From: an uncultured Lachnospiraceae bacterium
GTDB taxonomy: Bacteria; Bacillota; Clostridia; Lachnospirales; Lachnospiraceae
DNA: 32,733 bases
Reading direction: 5' to 3'
NCBI GenBank assembly: GCA_910579685.1
Contig: CAJTVN010000040.1
Span: 1-32,733 of the forward strand
The notes under the pieces: generated by a model
Databases searched by the model: none
What the model saw: only the letters and a program-made list of their open reading frames with translations
Told to the model about the DNA's origin: nothing
Shown: positions 17,364 to 25,229 of the stretch, piece by piece
How positions within the stretch are numbered: position 1 is the stretch's first letter
Layout of the letters: each line of letters begins with the position of its first letter
Position numbers and translations under genes: made by a program

Positions 17364-19160
17364 TCAGATCTTCCTCGTGGCGTTTCTAAGCCACCTAAGC
17401 TCCTCGCCCTCAAAAAACGGGAACAGCTTTTCAAACACGGATTCATGGTACTCGTTCAGGATCTTTTTTTCCTTCTCGTCCATTTCTGATGCGTCGATTC
17501 CGTCCAGATCGATGGGCACATAGGTCAGATCCTCAAATTCCATAAACTGGCCGTATTCATTTTCAAAGGCCTTGCGGCACAGGAGCTCGTTTTCCGTACG
17601 CACCCCATGGCTTCCTTCAATATAAATGCCAGGCTCATCCGTCGTCACCATGCCCTCCTCAAACTCCCAGCCCTCATCGCTTCCCGCGGCAGGCTTGAAG
17701 CGGAAATTGTTGGGGCCCTCGTGAACATTCAGAAGATATCCCACTCCGTGTCCGGTACCGTGCTTATAGTCAAACCCCTTCTCCCAGAACACCTCCCGGG
17801 CCGCCAGATCAAGATTTACCCCTTTACAGCCCTTTAAAAATTTTATGCTTTTCAGACGCAGCATAGCCCTGGCTACCAGAGTAAAATGCTGCCGCATCTC
17901 CTGTGTGATCTCTCCCAGGATAAAGGTTCTCGTGATATCCGTGCTCCCCTCAAAGTAGTGGCCGCCGCTGTCAACCATGAGCATGCCCTTCGCCTGTATC
18001 TGCGCACAGCTTTCCGGGGTGGCCCCATAATGAATGATGGCGCCGTTCGCCCCGTAAGCGCAGATGGTGGAAAAGCTCGGTTCAATAAAGGAAGGATTCT
18101 GCGATCGAAGCTCTTCCAGATACTCTGCGGCGCTCAACTCCGTCATGGCGATTTTTCCCACGTTTTTCTTCAGCCAGTACATGAATTTTGTCACCGCCAC
18201 GGCATCCATCAGATGGGCCTTTCGCAGATTTTCCCTCTCCGTCTGGTTTTTGACCGCTTTCATAAACGTTGTGGGGTTTGGCCTGTCAATAAGTTTCACG
18301 CCTTCCCCAAGCTCCTTTTTCAGGCGGTAATTGATCCGCTTCTCACAGATCAGAAGGGAGGCGTCCCCCTCCTGCCCAAGTCCCGCCGCATACGCATAAA
18401 ATTCGTCGTAGGGCCTTAACGTGATATGATTTTCCTCGAGATACTCCCTCACATCCCCGTCAAAGGCATCCCGTCCGGCAAAGAGATACGCTTCCTTTCC
18501 GGTGACCGCCGCATAGGCAAGAAGTACCGGACAGCTTTTCACGTCATCTGCCCGGAGATTAAAAAGCCATGCGATATCGTCCAGTGTTGTCAATATATGT
18601 ACCGAAGCACCCTCCGCCTGCATTTTGTCCCGCAGGCGCTGCAGCTTGTCCTGTGCGCTCTCCCCGCAATAACGCTCTTCAAGCACATAGACCGGGGTAA
18701 AGGACAGCTTTGGCCGCTCCTTCCAGATTCCGCTGGCAAGATCAAGATTCCAGATCACCTTACCGCCCTTCTTTTGCGCAATCCTTTCAAATTCCAGACC
18801 CTCTCCCGCCGTAACCACTCTTCCGTCAAACCCGATATTCCGTCCCTCGAAAAGCTCCCTCTCCACATATTCCTTCAGCTCGGGAACAGAGGGCTCCCCC
18901 ATTTTCATAAGCGCGATCCCGCTTCCCTCCAGCTGTCTTGCCGCCTGGATAAAGTAACGTCCGTCCGTAAACAGGGCCGCCTTGTCCTCATGAACCACGA
19001 GGGTTCCCGCCGAGCCGGTAAAGCCGCTGAAATACTTGCGCACCATGAAATATTCGCTGACATACTCGCTGTTGTGATAGTCAGAGGTGGGAATGATGTA
19101 ACAGTCGATCCCCGCCTCCTTCATCGCCTCCCTTAATTTCGCTAATCTTTCTTTTATCAT
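17364..19160 (-). CDS. pepP: Xaa-Pro aminopeptidase (M24B)
   Basis: 598-aa cytoplasmic metallopeptidase that removes N-terminal residues before proline. It has two creatinase-type N-terminal domains (first from REAMKEAGIDCYIIPTSDYHNSEY) followed by the pita-bread M24 domain. Metal ligands can be placed: Asp in MLMVDSGGHYFEGSTDITRTF (two Asp), His in GTGHGVGYLLNVHEGP, Glu in TTDEPGIYIEG and Glu in GVRTENELL. The ~600-aa form is typical of Firmicutes and eukaryotic cytosolic enzymes. Start at 19160 (MIKERLAK) is supported by AAGGAAGG 9 bases upstream; a longer frame lacks a site. Confidence 0.94.
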   Translation of the reverse strand: MIKERLAKLREAMKEAGIDCYIIPTSDYHNSEYVSEYFMVRKYFSGFTGSAGTLVVHEDKAALFTDGRYFIQAARQLEGSGIALMKMGEPSVPELKEYVERELFEGRNIGFDGRVVTAGEGLEFERIAQKKGGKVIWNLDLASGIWKERPKLSFTPVYVLEERYCGESAQDKLQRLRDKMQAEGASVHILTTLDDIAWLFNLRADDVKSCPVLLAYAAVTGKEAYLFAGRDAFDGDVREYLEENHITLRPYDEFYAYAAGLGQEGDASLLICEKRINYRLKKELGEGVKLIDRPNPTTFMKAVKNQTERENLRKAHLMDAVAVTKFMYWLKKNVGKIAMTELSAAEYLEELRSQNPSFIEPSFSTICAYGANGAIIHYGATPESCAQIQAKGMLMVDSGGHYFEGSTDITRTFILGEITQEMRQHFTLVARAMLRLKSIKFLKGCKGVNLDLAAREVFWEKGFDYKHGTGHGVGYLLNVHEGPNNFRFKPAAGSDEGWEFEEGMVTTDEPGIYIEGSHGVRTENELLCRKAFENEYGQFMEFEDLTYVPIDLDGIDASEMDEKEKKILNEYHESVFEKLFPFFEGEELRWLRNATRKI

Positions 19161-19187
19161 GGTAAAAATCCTTCCTTTCCTTACATA

Positions 19188-19220
19188 AGTATACCCCATG
19201 ACCACCTCTCTGTCATGGGG
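19188..19220 (-). promoter_or_regulatory. pepP promoter embedded in a perfect palindrome
   Basis: Minus strand: ATGACA (19216-19211), 17 bases, TATACT (19193-19188). A perfect 9-bp inverted repeat, CCCCATGAC at 19194-19202 and GTCATGGGG at 19212-19220 with 9 bases between, covers the -35 box and the spacer up to the -10 box. This geometry suits an operator. Read on the plus strand the hairpin is followed by TTTTCCC, but no plus-strand gene exists for it to terminate; on the minus strand there is no clean U-run, so it would be a poor terminator for spoVAE. Confidence 0.5.
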
Positions 19221-19228
19221 TTTTCCCT

Positions 19229-19585
19229 CTATTTTTTCATTTTGGGATTAAAAATCAGGCTTGCCAGATAGCCAAAGATCAGGGCGGCCGCCGTTCCCAC
19301 CGCACCGGCTTTGAAACCTCCGGAAAAAAGCCCCATGAATCCCTGCTCGTCCACCGCTTCCTTCACGCCCTTCATCAGCACGTTCCCGAAGCCAAGCAGG
19401 GGAACCGACGCCCCGGCACCCGCCATCTCCACAAAGGGCTGATAAACTCCCAAAAAGCCAAGGGCGGCTCCCAGGCAGACCAAAAGCACCATGATCCTTC
19501 CCGGCATCATTTTCGTTTTCTCCATCAGAATCTGTACCAGGGCACAGATCAGACCTCCTATCCAAAAAGCGTTAAAGTAATCCAT
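19229..19585 (-). CDS. spoVAE: Stage V sporulation protein AE (SpoVAE)
   Basis: 118-aa small membrane protein of the SpoVAC/SpoVAE family, part of the SpoVA channel that moves Ca-dipicolinate into the forespore and out on germination. It shows hydrophobic segments and the family block GAGASVPLLGFGNVLMKG, followed by a G/A-rich C-terminal helix. The related block GAGALVPITGFANSV occurs in spoVAC of this window. Start at 19585 (MDYFNAFW) is supported by GGGAGG 5 bases upstream, against a longer frame from 19684 that runs into the EamA gene. It has its own sigma-G-type promoter. Confidence 0.9.
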   Translation of the reverse strand: MDYFNAFWIGGLICALVQILMEKTKMMPGRIMVLLVCLGAALGFLGVYQPFVEMAGAGASVPLLGFGNVLMKGVKEAVDEQGFMGLFSGGFKAGAVGTAAALIFGYLASLIFNPKMKK

Positions 19586-19612
19586 CACAACCTCCCGGTC
19601 TTCTTTTTGGTA

Positions 19613-19641
19613 TAGTATGTCCATATCGCTTCTTTTTATGT
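19613..19641 (-). promoter_or_regulatory. Sigma-G promoter of spoVAE
   Basis: Minus strand: ACATA (19641-19637), 17 bases, CATACTA (19619-19613). The -10 box is a perfect sigma-G match, about 30 bases before the start codon. Readthrough from the EamA gene is also possible. Confidence 0.65.
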
Positions 19642-19646
19642 AACTT

Positions 19647-20546
19647 TCAGACGGCGCCCGCCTTCTTTCCGGGAAGCTGTACAAGGATCACGGCGCCGAA
19701 GACAAGGCCGCACCCCGTCAGCTCTCTTCCGGTCAGGGCCTGCCCCAGGATCACCCAGCCAGCCAGCATGGAAACCACGGACTCCAGGCTCAGAATCAGG
19801 GAGGCGATGGTGGGATCCATGTCCCTCTGTCCCACCACCTGCAGGGTGTAGGCCACGCCGCTGGAAAGGATCCCCGCATAAGCCAGGGGGACAATGCCTT
19901 TCAGAAAAGCCCCGGCATCCGGCCTTTCAAAAACAAAGGCGAGAATACTTCCGATGACTCCCGCCGTCAGAAACTGGATGCAGGAAAGCTCCACCCCGTC
20001 CGCCTTCGGTGAAAAATAGTCGATCACCAGAATATGCACGGAAAACAAAACCGCACAGAGAAAGACAAGCGTGTCTCCCCTGCCAAGGGAAAGGCTCTCA
20101 CTCATGCACAGCAGATACATGCCAAAAGCCGCAATTGCGGCTCCCGCCCAGACTTTTCCCGGTATTTTCTTTTTCAGAAAAATCCCGAAAAAGGGAACCA
20201 GAATTATGTAGAGGGTCGTGATGAATCCCGCCTTTCCCACCGTGGTATACAGAATTCCGTACTGCTGCAAAAGGGCTGCCGCACACAGAACCAGGCCGCA
20301 GCATACGCCTCCCGTGACCGTATCCTTCCAGCCCGAAACCGGCTTTCCCTCTTTTATTCCCCTGGTTCGGTTAAAGACGATCACCGGAAGGAGCACGGCG
20401 CTTCCCATAAGAAATCTGGCGCCGTTGAAGCTGAGGGGCCCCAGATAATCCATGCCCACGCTCTGCGCCACAAAGGCGGTTCCCCAGATAAAGGCCGCCA
20501 GAAAGAGCATCAGGCTGCTCTTCCACGATATCTTAGTTTCTCCCAT
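19647..20546 (-). CDS. EamA-family (DMT) transporter
   Basis: 299-aa membrane protein of the drug/metabolite transporter superfamily, with ten hydrophobic segments arranged as two EamA repeats. The N-terminal FLAAFIWGTAFVAQSVGMDYLGP (core AAFIWGTAFVAQSVG) and the second-repeat DPTIASLILSLESVVSMLAGW (core ASLILSLESVVSMLAG) are characteristic. Members export amino acids or small metabolites; no substrate can be assigned. It overlaps the end of aroK by 14 bases, so the two are co-transcribed and perhaps translationally coupled. Confidence 0.88.
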   Translation of the reverse strand: MGETKISWKSSLMLFLAAFIWGTAFVAQSVGMDYLGPLSFNGARFLMGSAVLLPVIVFNRTRGIKEGKPVSGWKDTVTGGVCCGLVLCAAALLQQYGILYTTVGKAGFITTLYIILVPFFGIFLKKKIPGKVWAGAAIAAFGMYLLCMSESLSLGRGDTLVFLCAVLFSVHILVIDYFSPKADGVELSCIQFLTAGVIGSILAFVFERPDAGAFLKGIVPLAYAGILSSGVAYTLQVVGQRDMDPTIASLILSLESVVSMLAGWVILGQALTGRELTGCGLVFGAVILVQLPGKKAGAV

Positions 20547-21057
20547 CTTCCGTCTCTTCTCCTCCGCCGCATCTTTCGCTGATTTCCTCCACGATCTCTC
20601 TTATGGATTTCCCGTCACAGTCAATCGTGATGCTGGCATATTTTTCATAGAGCGGTACTCTCTCCCGGTACAGTTCGTAAAGAGTGGCGCCTTCTCTTAA
20701 GACCACGCCCCGCTCATGCAGATCTCCCAGCCGTCTTTCGATCTCCTCGCAGGGGAGACGCAAATAGATCACCTTCCCGATCCGTCCCAGATGTTCCATT
20801 GCCTCTTTCCCATAGACAGCGCTGCCGCCCGTCGCGATCACGCTGCGATCACGCTGCAGCGATGCGTTGATCCTGTTTTCCAGTGCAAGAAAACCCGCTT
20901 CTCCCTTCTCCTCAATGAGCTGGTGAAGCAGTTTTCCGCAGGTTTCCTGAATCACCAGGTCGCAGTCCGTAAAGCCGTATCCCAGCTTTTTGGCGAGCAC
21001 CACGCCCACGGTGCTCTTTCCCGCCCCCGGCATTCCTGTCAGTATAATATTTTTCAT
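20533..21057 (-). CDS. aroK: Shikimate kinase
   Basis: 174-aa P-loop kinase that phosphorylates shikimate in chorismate synthesis. Walker A is GMPGAGKST (Lys14). The shikimate-binding segments follow family order: FTDCDLVIQE (Asp), EKGEAGFLALE (the F-R-x-x-E site, here F-L-A-L-E, so the usual Arg of FRxxE is Leu), and VIATGGSAV for the GGG loop (GGS here). These two departures could mean a divergent substrate; the lid and the C-terminal part look normal. The ribosome binding site is weak (AGGA). It sits between ridA and EamA in one apparent operon. Confidence 0.82.
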   Translation of the reverse strand: MKNIILTGMPGAGKSTVGVVLAKKLGYGFTDCDLVIQETCGKLLHQLIEEKGEAGFLALENRINASLQRDRSVIATGGSAVYGKEAMEHLGRIGKVIYLRLPCEEIERRLGDLHERGVVLREGATLYELYRERVPLYEKYASITIDCDGKSIREIVEEISERCGGGEETEDGRN

Positions 21058-21090
21058 TTTCCTGTCACAATCCCGTTCTTTTCTCCTGTG

Positions 21091-21486
21091 CTATTCCGCC
21101 CGGGTGATCACTTCCACCTGTGCGATCACTTCCACCTCACAGAGCACCTTTTTGGGAAGCTCTCTTACCGCCACGCAGCTTCTTGCCGGTTTCCCTGTAA
21201 AGTACTGCTCATAGACACGGTTAAAAGCCGCAAAGTCAGCCATATCCGCAAGGAAGCAGGTGGTCTTTACCACATGTTCAAAATCGCTACCGGACGCCTT
21301 CAGAATTTCTCCCACGTTCCGCATCACCTGCTTTGCCTGCACCTCGATATCCCCCTTAACCACCTCTCCGGTCTCAGGCACAATGGGAATCTGTCCCGAA
21401 GCATAGAGCATACCGTTTACCAGCATCCCCTGAGAATATGGCCCGATAGCCGCAGGCGCTTTTGTGGTTTCTACCTTTTTTAACAT
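21091..21486 (-). CDS. ridA: RidA family 2-iminobutanoate/2-iminopropanoate deaminase
   Basis: 131-aa RidA (YjgF/YER057c/UK114) protein that hydrolyses reactive enamine/imine intermediates released by PLP enzymes such as threonine dehydratase. Family marks: APAAIGPYSQGMLVNGMLYASGQIP (core AIGPYSQGM and YASGQIP), and near the end the signature VRELPKKVLCEVEVIA; the Arg of RSCVAVREL that binds the substrate carboxylate is present. Start at 21486 is set by AAGGAGG 8 bases upstream; the apparent earlier ATG lies inside that site. Its upstream neighbour is an unknown 76-aa gene. Confidence 0.94.
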   Translation of the reverse strand: MLKKVETTKAPAAIGPYSQGMLVNGMLYASGQIPIVPETGEVVKGDIEVQAKQVMRNVGEILKASGSDFEHVVKTTCFLADMADFAAFNRVYEQYFTGKPARSCVAVRELPKKVLCEVEVIAQVEVITRAE

Positions 21487-21500
21487 GAAAACATCCTCCT

Positions 21501-21731
21501 TCATTCGTCAAATTCCGCTGTCACGTAAAATCCCCTCTCGTTCTCGACCACGCTGGTCACGGTTCCTTCTCTGGCCCTCAGCCTTTCCCGGAAAGGGAAG
21601 TTTCCCGACATGGCCAGGGACGGGTCAATGGTATAATAGTAATTGCTCGGAAGCACGCCCTCCGTTATCGTTACCTGATCGCCCTCGCGCAACAGACCGG
21701 GGCGCTCCATTTTAAACTCCATTGTCCGCAT
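21501..21731 (-). CDS. Small protein of unknown function
   Basis: 76-aa soluble protein, not recognised. It is rich in beta-strand-type sequence, for example GDQVTITEGVLPSNYYYTIDPSL and TVTSVVENERGFYVTAEFDE (shortened: QVTITEGVLPSNYYY, VTSVVENERGFYVTAEF), like a small beta-barrel. There is no cysteine, membrane segment or signal peptide. AAGGAGG sits 7 bases before the ATG at 21731, so the earlier ATG at 21737 is too close to be the start. A good promoter (21761-21789) precedes it, making it first gene of the run with ridA, aroK and the EamA gene. The clear ribosome binding site and operon position indicate a real gene. Confidence 0.75.
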   Translation of the reverse strand: MRTMEFKMERPGLLREGDQVTITEGVLPSNYYYTIDPSLAMSGNFPFRERLRAREGTVTSVVENERGFYVTAEFDE

Positions 21732-21760
21732 ATCCATGCCTCCTTCTTACGCGCATTTCT

Positions 21761-21789
21761 ATTGTAATCAACTTCGGGCTGTTTTTCAA
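21761..21789 (-). promoter_or_regulatory. Sigma-A promoter of the 76-aa gene/ridA/aroK/EamA run
   Basis: Minus strand: TTGAAA (21789-21784), 17 bases, TACAAT (21766-21761). An imperfect hairpin around GGGCT/AGCCC (about 21770-21795), which may end the spoVAB transcript, overlaps the -35 region. Confidence 0.6.
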
Positions 21790-21803
21790 GCCCAAGTCGC
21801 CGT

Positions 21804-22301
21804 CTACATTCCGGAAAGAAAAATCTTCTGCGCAAAATAAATCAGGCTCCCCGCCGCTTTCCCCAGAGCCGCCGCCGTCACCGCAATCCCAAGTCCATGC
21901 CGGAACCCGATTCTTCTTGCGAGAATGGGAATGGAATTGAGCATCTCCGCAATGGCAAGGGCAAGACATCCCACAAACATGCCGGCAAAGAAGCCCCCGA
22001 ACGCAAGCAAAAGCCCTCCCACCTCTTTCCAAATCATCACGGTCTGTTCCCCAAAAAATCCACGGGAAAGCACAAAAGCGCCCAGATTCCCATAGTCGGA
22101 AAACACGCTCAGAAATCCGCCTGAAAGAGTGCCGAAAATCACCGCCTCCTCCATGACAAAAACCTTTTTGGCAACATGCATTTTTCCTGCGAACCTGGGG
22201 ATCAGCCCCACGGAAACCAAAACCGTAAAAACCCCTGCAGAGGCTAAAAACCCAAAAGAGCCCCCGCACAATGCGAGAAATATCCATTTAAGAAGCCTCA
22301 A
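21804..22301 (-). CDS. spoVAB: Stage V sporulation protein AB (SpoVAB)
   Basis: 165-aa membrane protein with about four hydrophobic segments. Family resemblance: an early FGFLASAGVFTVLVSVGLIPRF (core VFTVLVSVGLIPR) and the later GCLALAIAEMLNSIPILARR, a good match to the AEVLN-IP-L-RR block of SpoVAB. Its exact role in the SpoVA channel is not settled in the literature I know. No ATG fits; a TTG at 22301 has GGGAGGG 8 bases upstream and overlaps the end of spoVAA by 14 bases, so TTG is taken as the start. A longer TTG frame from 22331 is less likely. Confidence 0.85.
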   Translation of the reverse strand: MRLLKWIFLALCGGSFGFLASAGVFTVLVSVGLIPRFAGKMHVAKKVFVMEEAVIFGTLSGGFLSVFSDYGNLGAFVLSRGFFGEQTVMIWKEVGGLLLAFGGFFAGMFVGCLALAIAEMLNSIPILARRIGFRHGLGIAVTAAALGKAAGSLIYFAQKIFLSGM

Positions 22302-22917
22302 TGGTCTTTCCCTCCCTGTCCGCCGTCTCAATAAGAGCCTTATTTACATCCGTCTCATAAATCCGCATCTCCACCTCGATGGGCGTGGGATCCTTGGTGA
22401 TCCTTCTTCCTCCTATATGGTTGAAAAACAGGATAATTCCCGCCGCAAGCCCAATGGAATAAGAAACCTCCAGTATACTGTAGCTGTCTGACGGATGCCC
22501 CATCACCATCTCATATATCCTGGAAAAAATTTTATTGATGCTGATATCATTGTGAAAAGCCATGATGGTAAAACCCGTGCCGAAAAAACTGATCATTGAC
22601 ACAAAGACAAGTTTAAGCATCTGGACCGGCCCCTTATGCCGTTTCACATCCACAAGCTCAATCAGCGTTGCGTTCTCTCCTATGTTTTCCACACTGACCC
22701 CCGGGCATTCCCGCTCGATCAGCTCGATCACCCAGAGAATACTCACCGCCTGACGCTTCTTCTCCTTCTCGCCAAACTGATGTACCTTAAGGCTTTTTGC
22801 CTTTGCGCTGATTTTGTCGTCCGCACAATAAAGGGAGGCAATGTCCTTCACGCACACGCGCCGGTCCATCACCTCCGCATTCTGTTCCGCCTTTAAATAC
22901 AAAACCGCATTTGCCAT
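22288..22917 (-). CDS. spoVAA: Stage V sporulation protein AA (SpoVAA)
   Basis: 209-aa protein with a soluble N-terminal domain (about residues 1-110; begins VLYLKAEQNAEVMDRRVCVKDIA, an SpoVAA-type beta domain) followed by two membrane helices (about 123-140 and 160-180) and a conserved tail DPTPIEVEMRIYETDVNKAL. This N-domain/two-helix/DPTPIEVEMR layout is diagnostic of SpoVAA. It is followed by and coupled to spoVAB and has its own perfect-looking sigma-G promoter. The protein takes part in dipicolinate movement across the inner forespore membrane. Confidence 0.9.
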   Translation of the reverse strand: MANAVLYLKAEQNAEVMDRRVCVKDIASLYCADDKISAKAKSLKVHQFGEKEKKRQAVSILWVIELIERECPGVSVENIGENATLIELVDVKRHKGPVQMLKLVFVSMISFFGTGFTIMAFHNDISINKIFSRIYEMVMGHPSDSYSILEVSYSIGLAAGIILFFNHIGGRRITKDPTPIEVEMRIYETDVNKALIETADREGKTIEAS

Positions 22918-22950
22918 ACCGCCTCACCTTTCTTCCTCATTGTTTATGGC

Positions 22951-22979
22951 TAGTATGGCCTGTTTTCCGAATTCTATTC
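22951..22979 (-). promoter_or_regulatory. Sigma-G promoter of spoVAA-spoVAB
   Basis: Minus strand: GAATA (22979-22975), 17 bases, CATACTA (22957-22951). Both boxes match the sigma-G consensus. The -35 box overlaps the stop codon of the gene upstream. Confidence 0.75.
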
Positions 22980-24053
22980 CAGCATAAACTGCATAATCAC
23001 CGGGTCGTGATCTGAAAACTCGTACCCCCAGTCCATGTGGCTGTAATAATTCACCGTCACATTGTCCGATACAATAAACCCGTCCAGAGTCACCGTATAA
23101 GTGGTCTGCTCATTATAAGGCTCATTGGCGTTCCTGCAGCTGTTATGGACAATGTCCTCCGCATCCTTCGCTTCGTCAATGGCCATTCGAAAACCGGCGG
23201 GCAGGCTCTCCCTTGGAAAAGGATAAGCCCACTCGGGAGCCTTCTCATCCGTCTCGAACCGCAGATTATGGTTGAAATCCCCGCCGCAGATCACATAATT
23301 TCCCTCCCTGTAATCCGCCGCCATATCCTCGTAGAGCATGGCAAGCTGCCCTGTCCGGATTTCGTCACTGCTGCCGTAGGCGGACATGTGCATATTGTAG
23401 AGGCACAGCATTTTGCCCTCCTTTAAGGGAATTCTCGAAATGGAATAGCACCGGTCAAGATCCACCAGCTTGGCAAACGATTCCGATATGGGAAGGCTCC
23501 TGCGCATGGTATCCGTAATCTGCGCCTTGGAGTAGGTCACAAGCCCCGCCCTGTTAGCCCCGTGAGGCTCCCATGGCGGGAAAAACAGAAACGGAGAGTC
23601 GTAATTCTGGGCGTAAGTATAATAATATCCCTTGACAAACTGATTGAGCAGTTCCAGCTCGTCAATATGATAGGAGCGGGTTCCGTCCCGGTCCACCTCC
23701 TGCAGCAGAACGAAATCCGGATCCACGCTGTTGATAATATCCCCCGCTCCGCAGACCGCCGCCGTCACGCTCTCCTCATCCTTTCCCCGGGAGGATTTCC
23801 CCCCGTCCATGAAAAAGCTGTAATCGGGCCGGTATGCCCCGAAGCCGATATTGTAGGTCATAATAAAATAAGGCTGTTTCGTGGTGAATACCTCCCTGCC
23901 CTCAAAGTGCGAACTTCCACCGTTTCGTACCACCTCCAGGGTCAATTTGTCAGGAAGTCTCTCATATGCGGTAAATACATAAATGACATAGGCTCCGAGC
24001 AGGAACAGGAACAATACGGCAAGAACCCCTGCCCTTTTCAACACTTTTTTCAT
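22974..24053 (-). CDS. Endonuclease/exonuclease/phosphatase-fold protein, membrane-anchored
   Basis: 359-aa protein with an N-terminal hydrophobic helix (about residues 9-28; uncleaved anchor or signal peptide) and an exported EEP (DNase I-like) domain. EEP marks: QPYFIMTYNIGFG, FVLLQEVDRDG (Glu), NMHMSAYG, VICGGDFNH and the C-terminal SDHDPVIMQF. In such position the substrate is usually a phospholipid, sphingolipid or extracellular nucleic acid; not decided here. Start at 24053 is supported by GGGGAG 6 bases upstream. It sits between spoVAA and spoVAD but has its own vegetative promoter, so it is probably not a spore-stage gene. Confidence 0.87.
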   Translation of the reverse strand: MKKVLKRAGVLAVLFLFLLGAYVIYVFTAYERLPDKLTLEVVRNGGSSHFEGREVFTTKQPYFIMTYNIGFGAYRPDYSFFMDGGKSSRGKDEESVTAAVCGAGDIINSVDPDFVLLQEVDRDGTRSYHIDELELLNQFVKGYYYTYAQNYDSPFLFFPPWEPHGANRAGLVTYSKAQITDTMRRSLPISESFAKLVDLDRCYSISRIPLKEGKMLCLYNMHMSAYGSSDEIRTGQLAMLYEDMAADYREGNYVICGGDFNHNLRFETDEKAPEWAYPFPRESLPAGFRMAIDEAKDAEDIVHNSCRNANEPYNEQTTYTVTLDGFIVSDNVTVNYYSHMDWGYEFSDHDPVIMQFMLE

Positions 24054-24101
24054 CTCATTCTCCCCTTTGCCGTCCGCAGACATCACATCATCATTATTTT
24101 T

Positions 24102-24130
24102 ATTATAGCAAAAGGAAAATTGTGTGTAAA
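24102..24130 (-). promoter_or_regulatory. Strong sigma-A promoter of the EEP-fold gene
   Basis: Minus strand: TTTACA (24130-24125), 17 bases, TATAAT (24107-24102) with an extended TGC before the -10 box. It starts right after the spoVAD stop codon. Confidence 0.75.
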
Positions 24131-25168
24131 CTACCTGCAGCTCACAAGCTCCACTGCATGAGCGATCCCGGGAATGCTCTGGCCTTCATTGAAGCTGGTC
24201 TTGCTCAGGAGTGCGCCTGTCGGAACGAACAGCACCCGTTTCCACTTTCCCTCCTCCAGCTGTTTCAAGATATAAGCCGAAAGCGTGACGGCACTGCAGC
24301 CGCAGCCGCTTCCCCCCGCGTGGGCGTCCTGGCTCTGATCATAGATCTCGATTCCGCAATCCATGTGAACCTTGTCGATCTCCATTCCCTTCTCCCTCAT
24401 CATGTCAAAAAGCGCTTTCTGCCCCACGCATCCCAGATCCCCGGTAATGATCCGGTCATAATCGGAAGGCGTTCTCCCAAAATCGGACAAATGCTGGTAA
24501 ATCGTGTCGCAGGCCGCAGGGGCCATGCAGGCTCCCATATTCATGGAATCCTTCAGCCCATAATCCACGATCTTTCCAATGGTGATCCCGGTAATCATGG
24601 CCCTGTCCCTTTTTCCCTTCTCACTGCTCAGGATGAAAGCCCCGCTTCCCGTAACCGTCCAGGTGGCGGAAAGCGGTCTCTGGTTCCCGTATCCAAGGGG
24701 AAACCGGAATTCCTTTTCCGCACTGGCAAAGTGGCTCGATGTCACACAGGCCGCATACTGGGCCATTCCCCCGGCAATCATCGCCGTTGCTGCAGACAAA
24801 GACAGGCCGCAGGTGGAACATGCCCCGTAAAGCCCAATCAGTGGAATCTCAAATGATCCGAGCCCAAAACTGCTTGCGATCGACTGTCCCAGCAAATCCC
24901 CCGCAAACAGAAACCGGATATCCTCCTTTTGCAGGTCCGCTTTGCCGATTGCCAGCTGCAGCGCTTCCTTTTGCAGCGTGCTCTCCGCCTGCTCCCATGT
25001 ATCGCATCCGAATTTATCATCCACTCCCACCATATCGTACAGATCCCCAAAGGGTCCCTGCCCTTCCTTTGTCCCCGCCACGCTGGCGCTGGCCCGGATA
25101 TAAACCGGTATCGGTATCTTTATGCTCTGTCCTCCCTGTTCAAAAATGGCGCCTCTGTTATCGTCCAT
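24131..25168 (-). CDS. spoVAD: Stage V sporulation protein AD (SpoVAD)
   Basis: 345-aa thiolase-fold protein without thiolase activity, bound to the outer face of the inner spore membrane, where it binds dipicolinic acid for uptake. Recognised by IPVYIRASASVAGTKEGQGPFGDLYD at the N terminus (core SASVAGTKEGQGPFGD), FLFAGDLLGQSIASSFG, YGACSTCGLSLSAA and the C-terminal HAGGSGCGCSAVTL. Start at 25168 (MDDNRG) has GGAGG 6 bases upstream. It has its own sigma-G-like promoter and stands apart from spoVAC and spoVAE, with which it normally forms an operon. Confidence 0.95.
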   Translation of the reverse strand: MDDNRGAIFEQGGQSIKIPIPVYIRASASVAGTKEGQGPFGDLYDMVGVDDKFGCDTWEQAESTLQKEALQLAIGKADLQKEDIRFLFAGDLLGQSIASSFGLGSFEIPLIGLYGACSTCGLSLSAATAMIAGGMAQYAACVTSSHFASAEKEFRFPLGYGNQRPLSATWTVTGSGAFILSSEKGKRDRAMITGITIGKIVDYGLKDSMNMGACMAPAACDTIYQHLSDFGRTPSDYDRIITGDLGCVGQKALFDMMREKGMEIDKVHMDCGIEIYDQSQDAHAGGSGCGCSAVTLSAYILKQLEEGKWKRVLFVPTGALLSKTSFNEGQSIPGIAHAVELVSCR

Positions 25169-25200
25169 AAAAAACCTCCAGATAAGATTACTTTTGGGCT

Positions 25201-25229
25201 TAGTCTCTCTGATCCGGAGGATTTTATTC
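25201..25229 (-). promoter_or_regulatory. Sigma-G-like promoter of spoVAD
   Basis: Minus strand: GAATA (25229-25225), 17 bases, GAGACTA (25207-25201; 5 of 7 against CATACTA). As at spoVAA, the -35 box overlaps the stop codon of the upstream gene. Confidence 0.55.
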
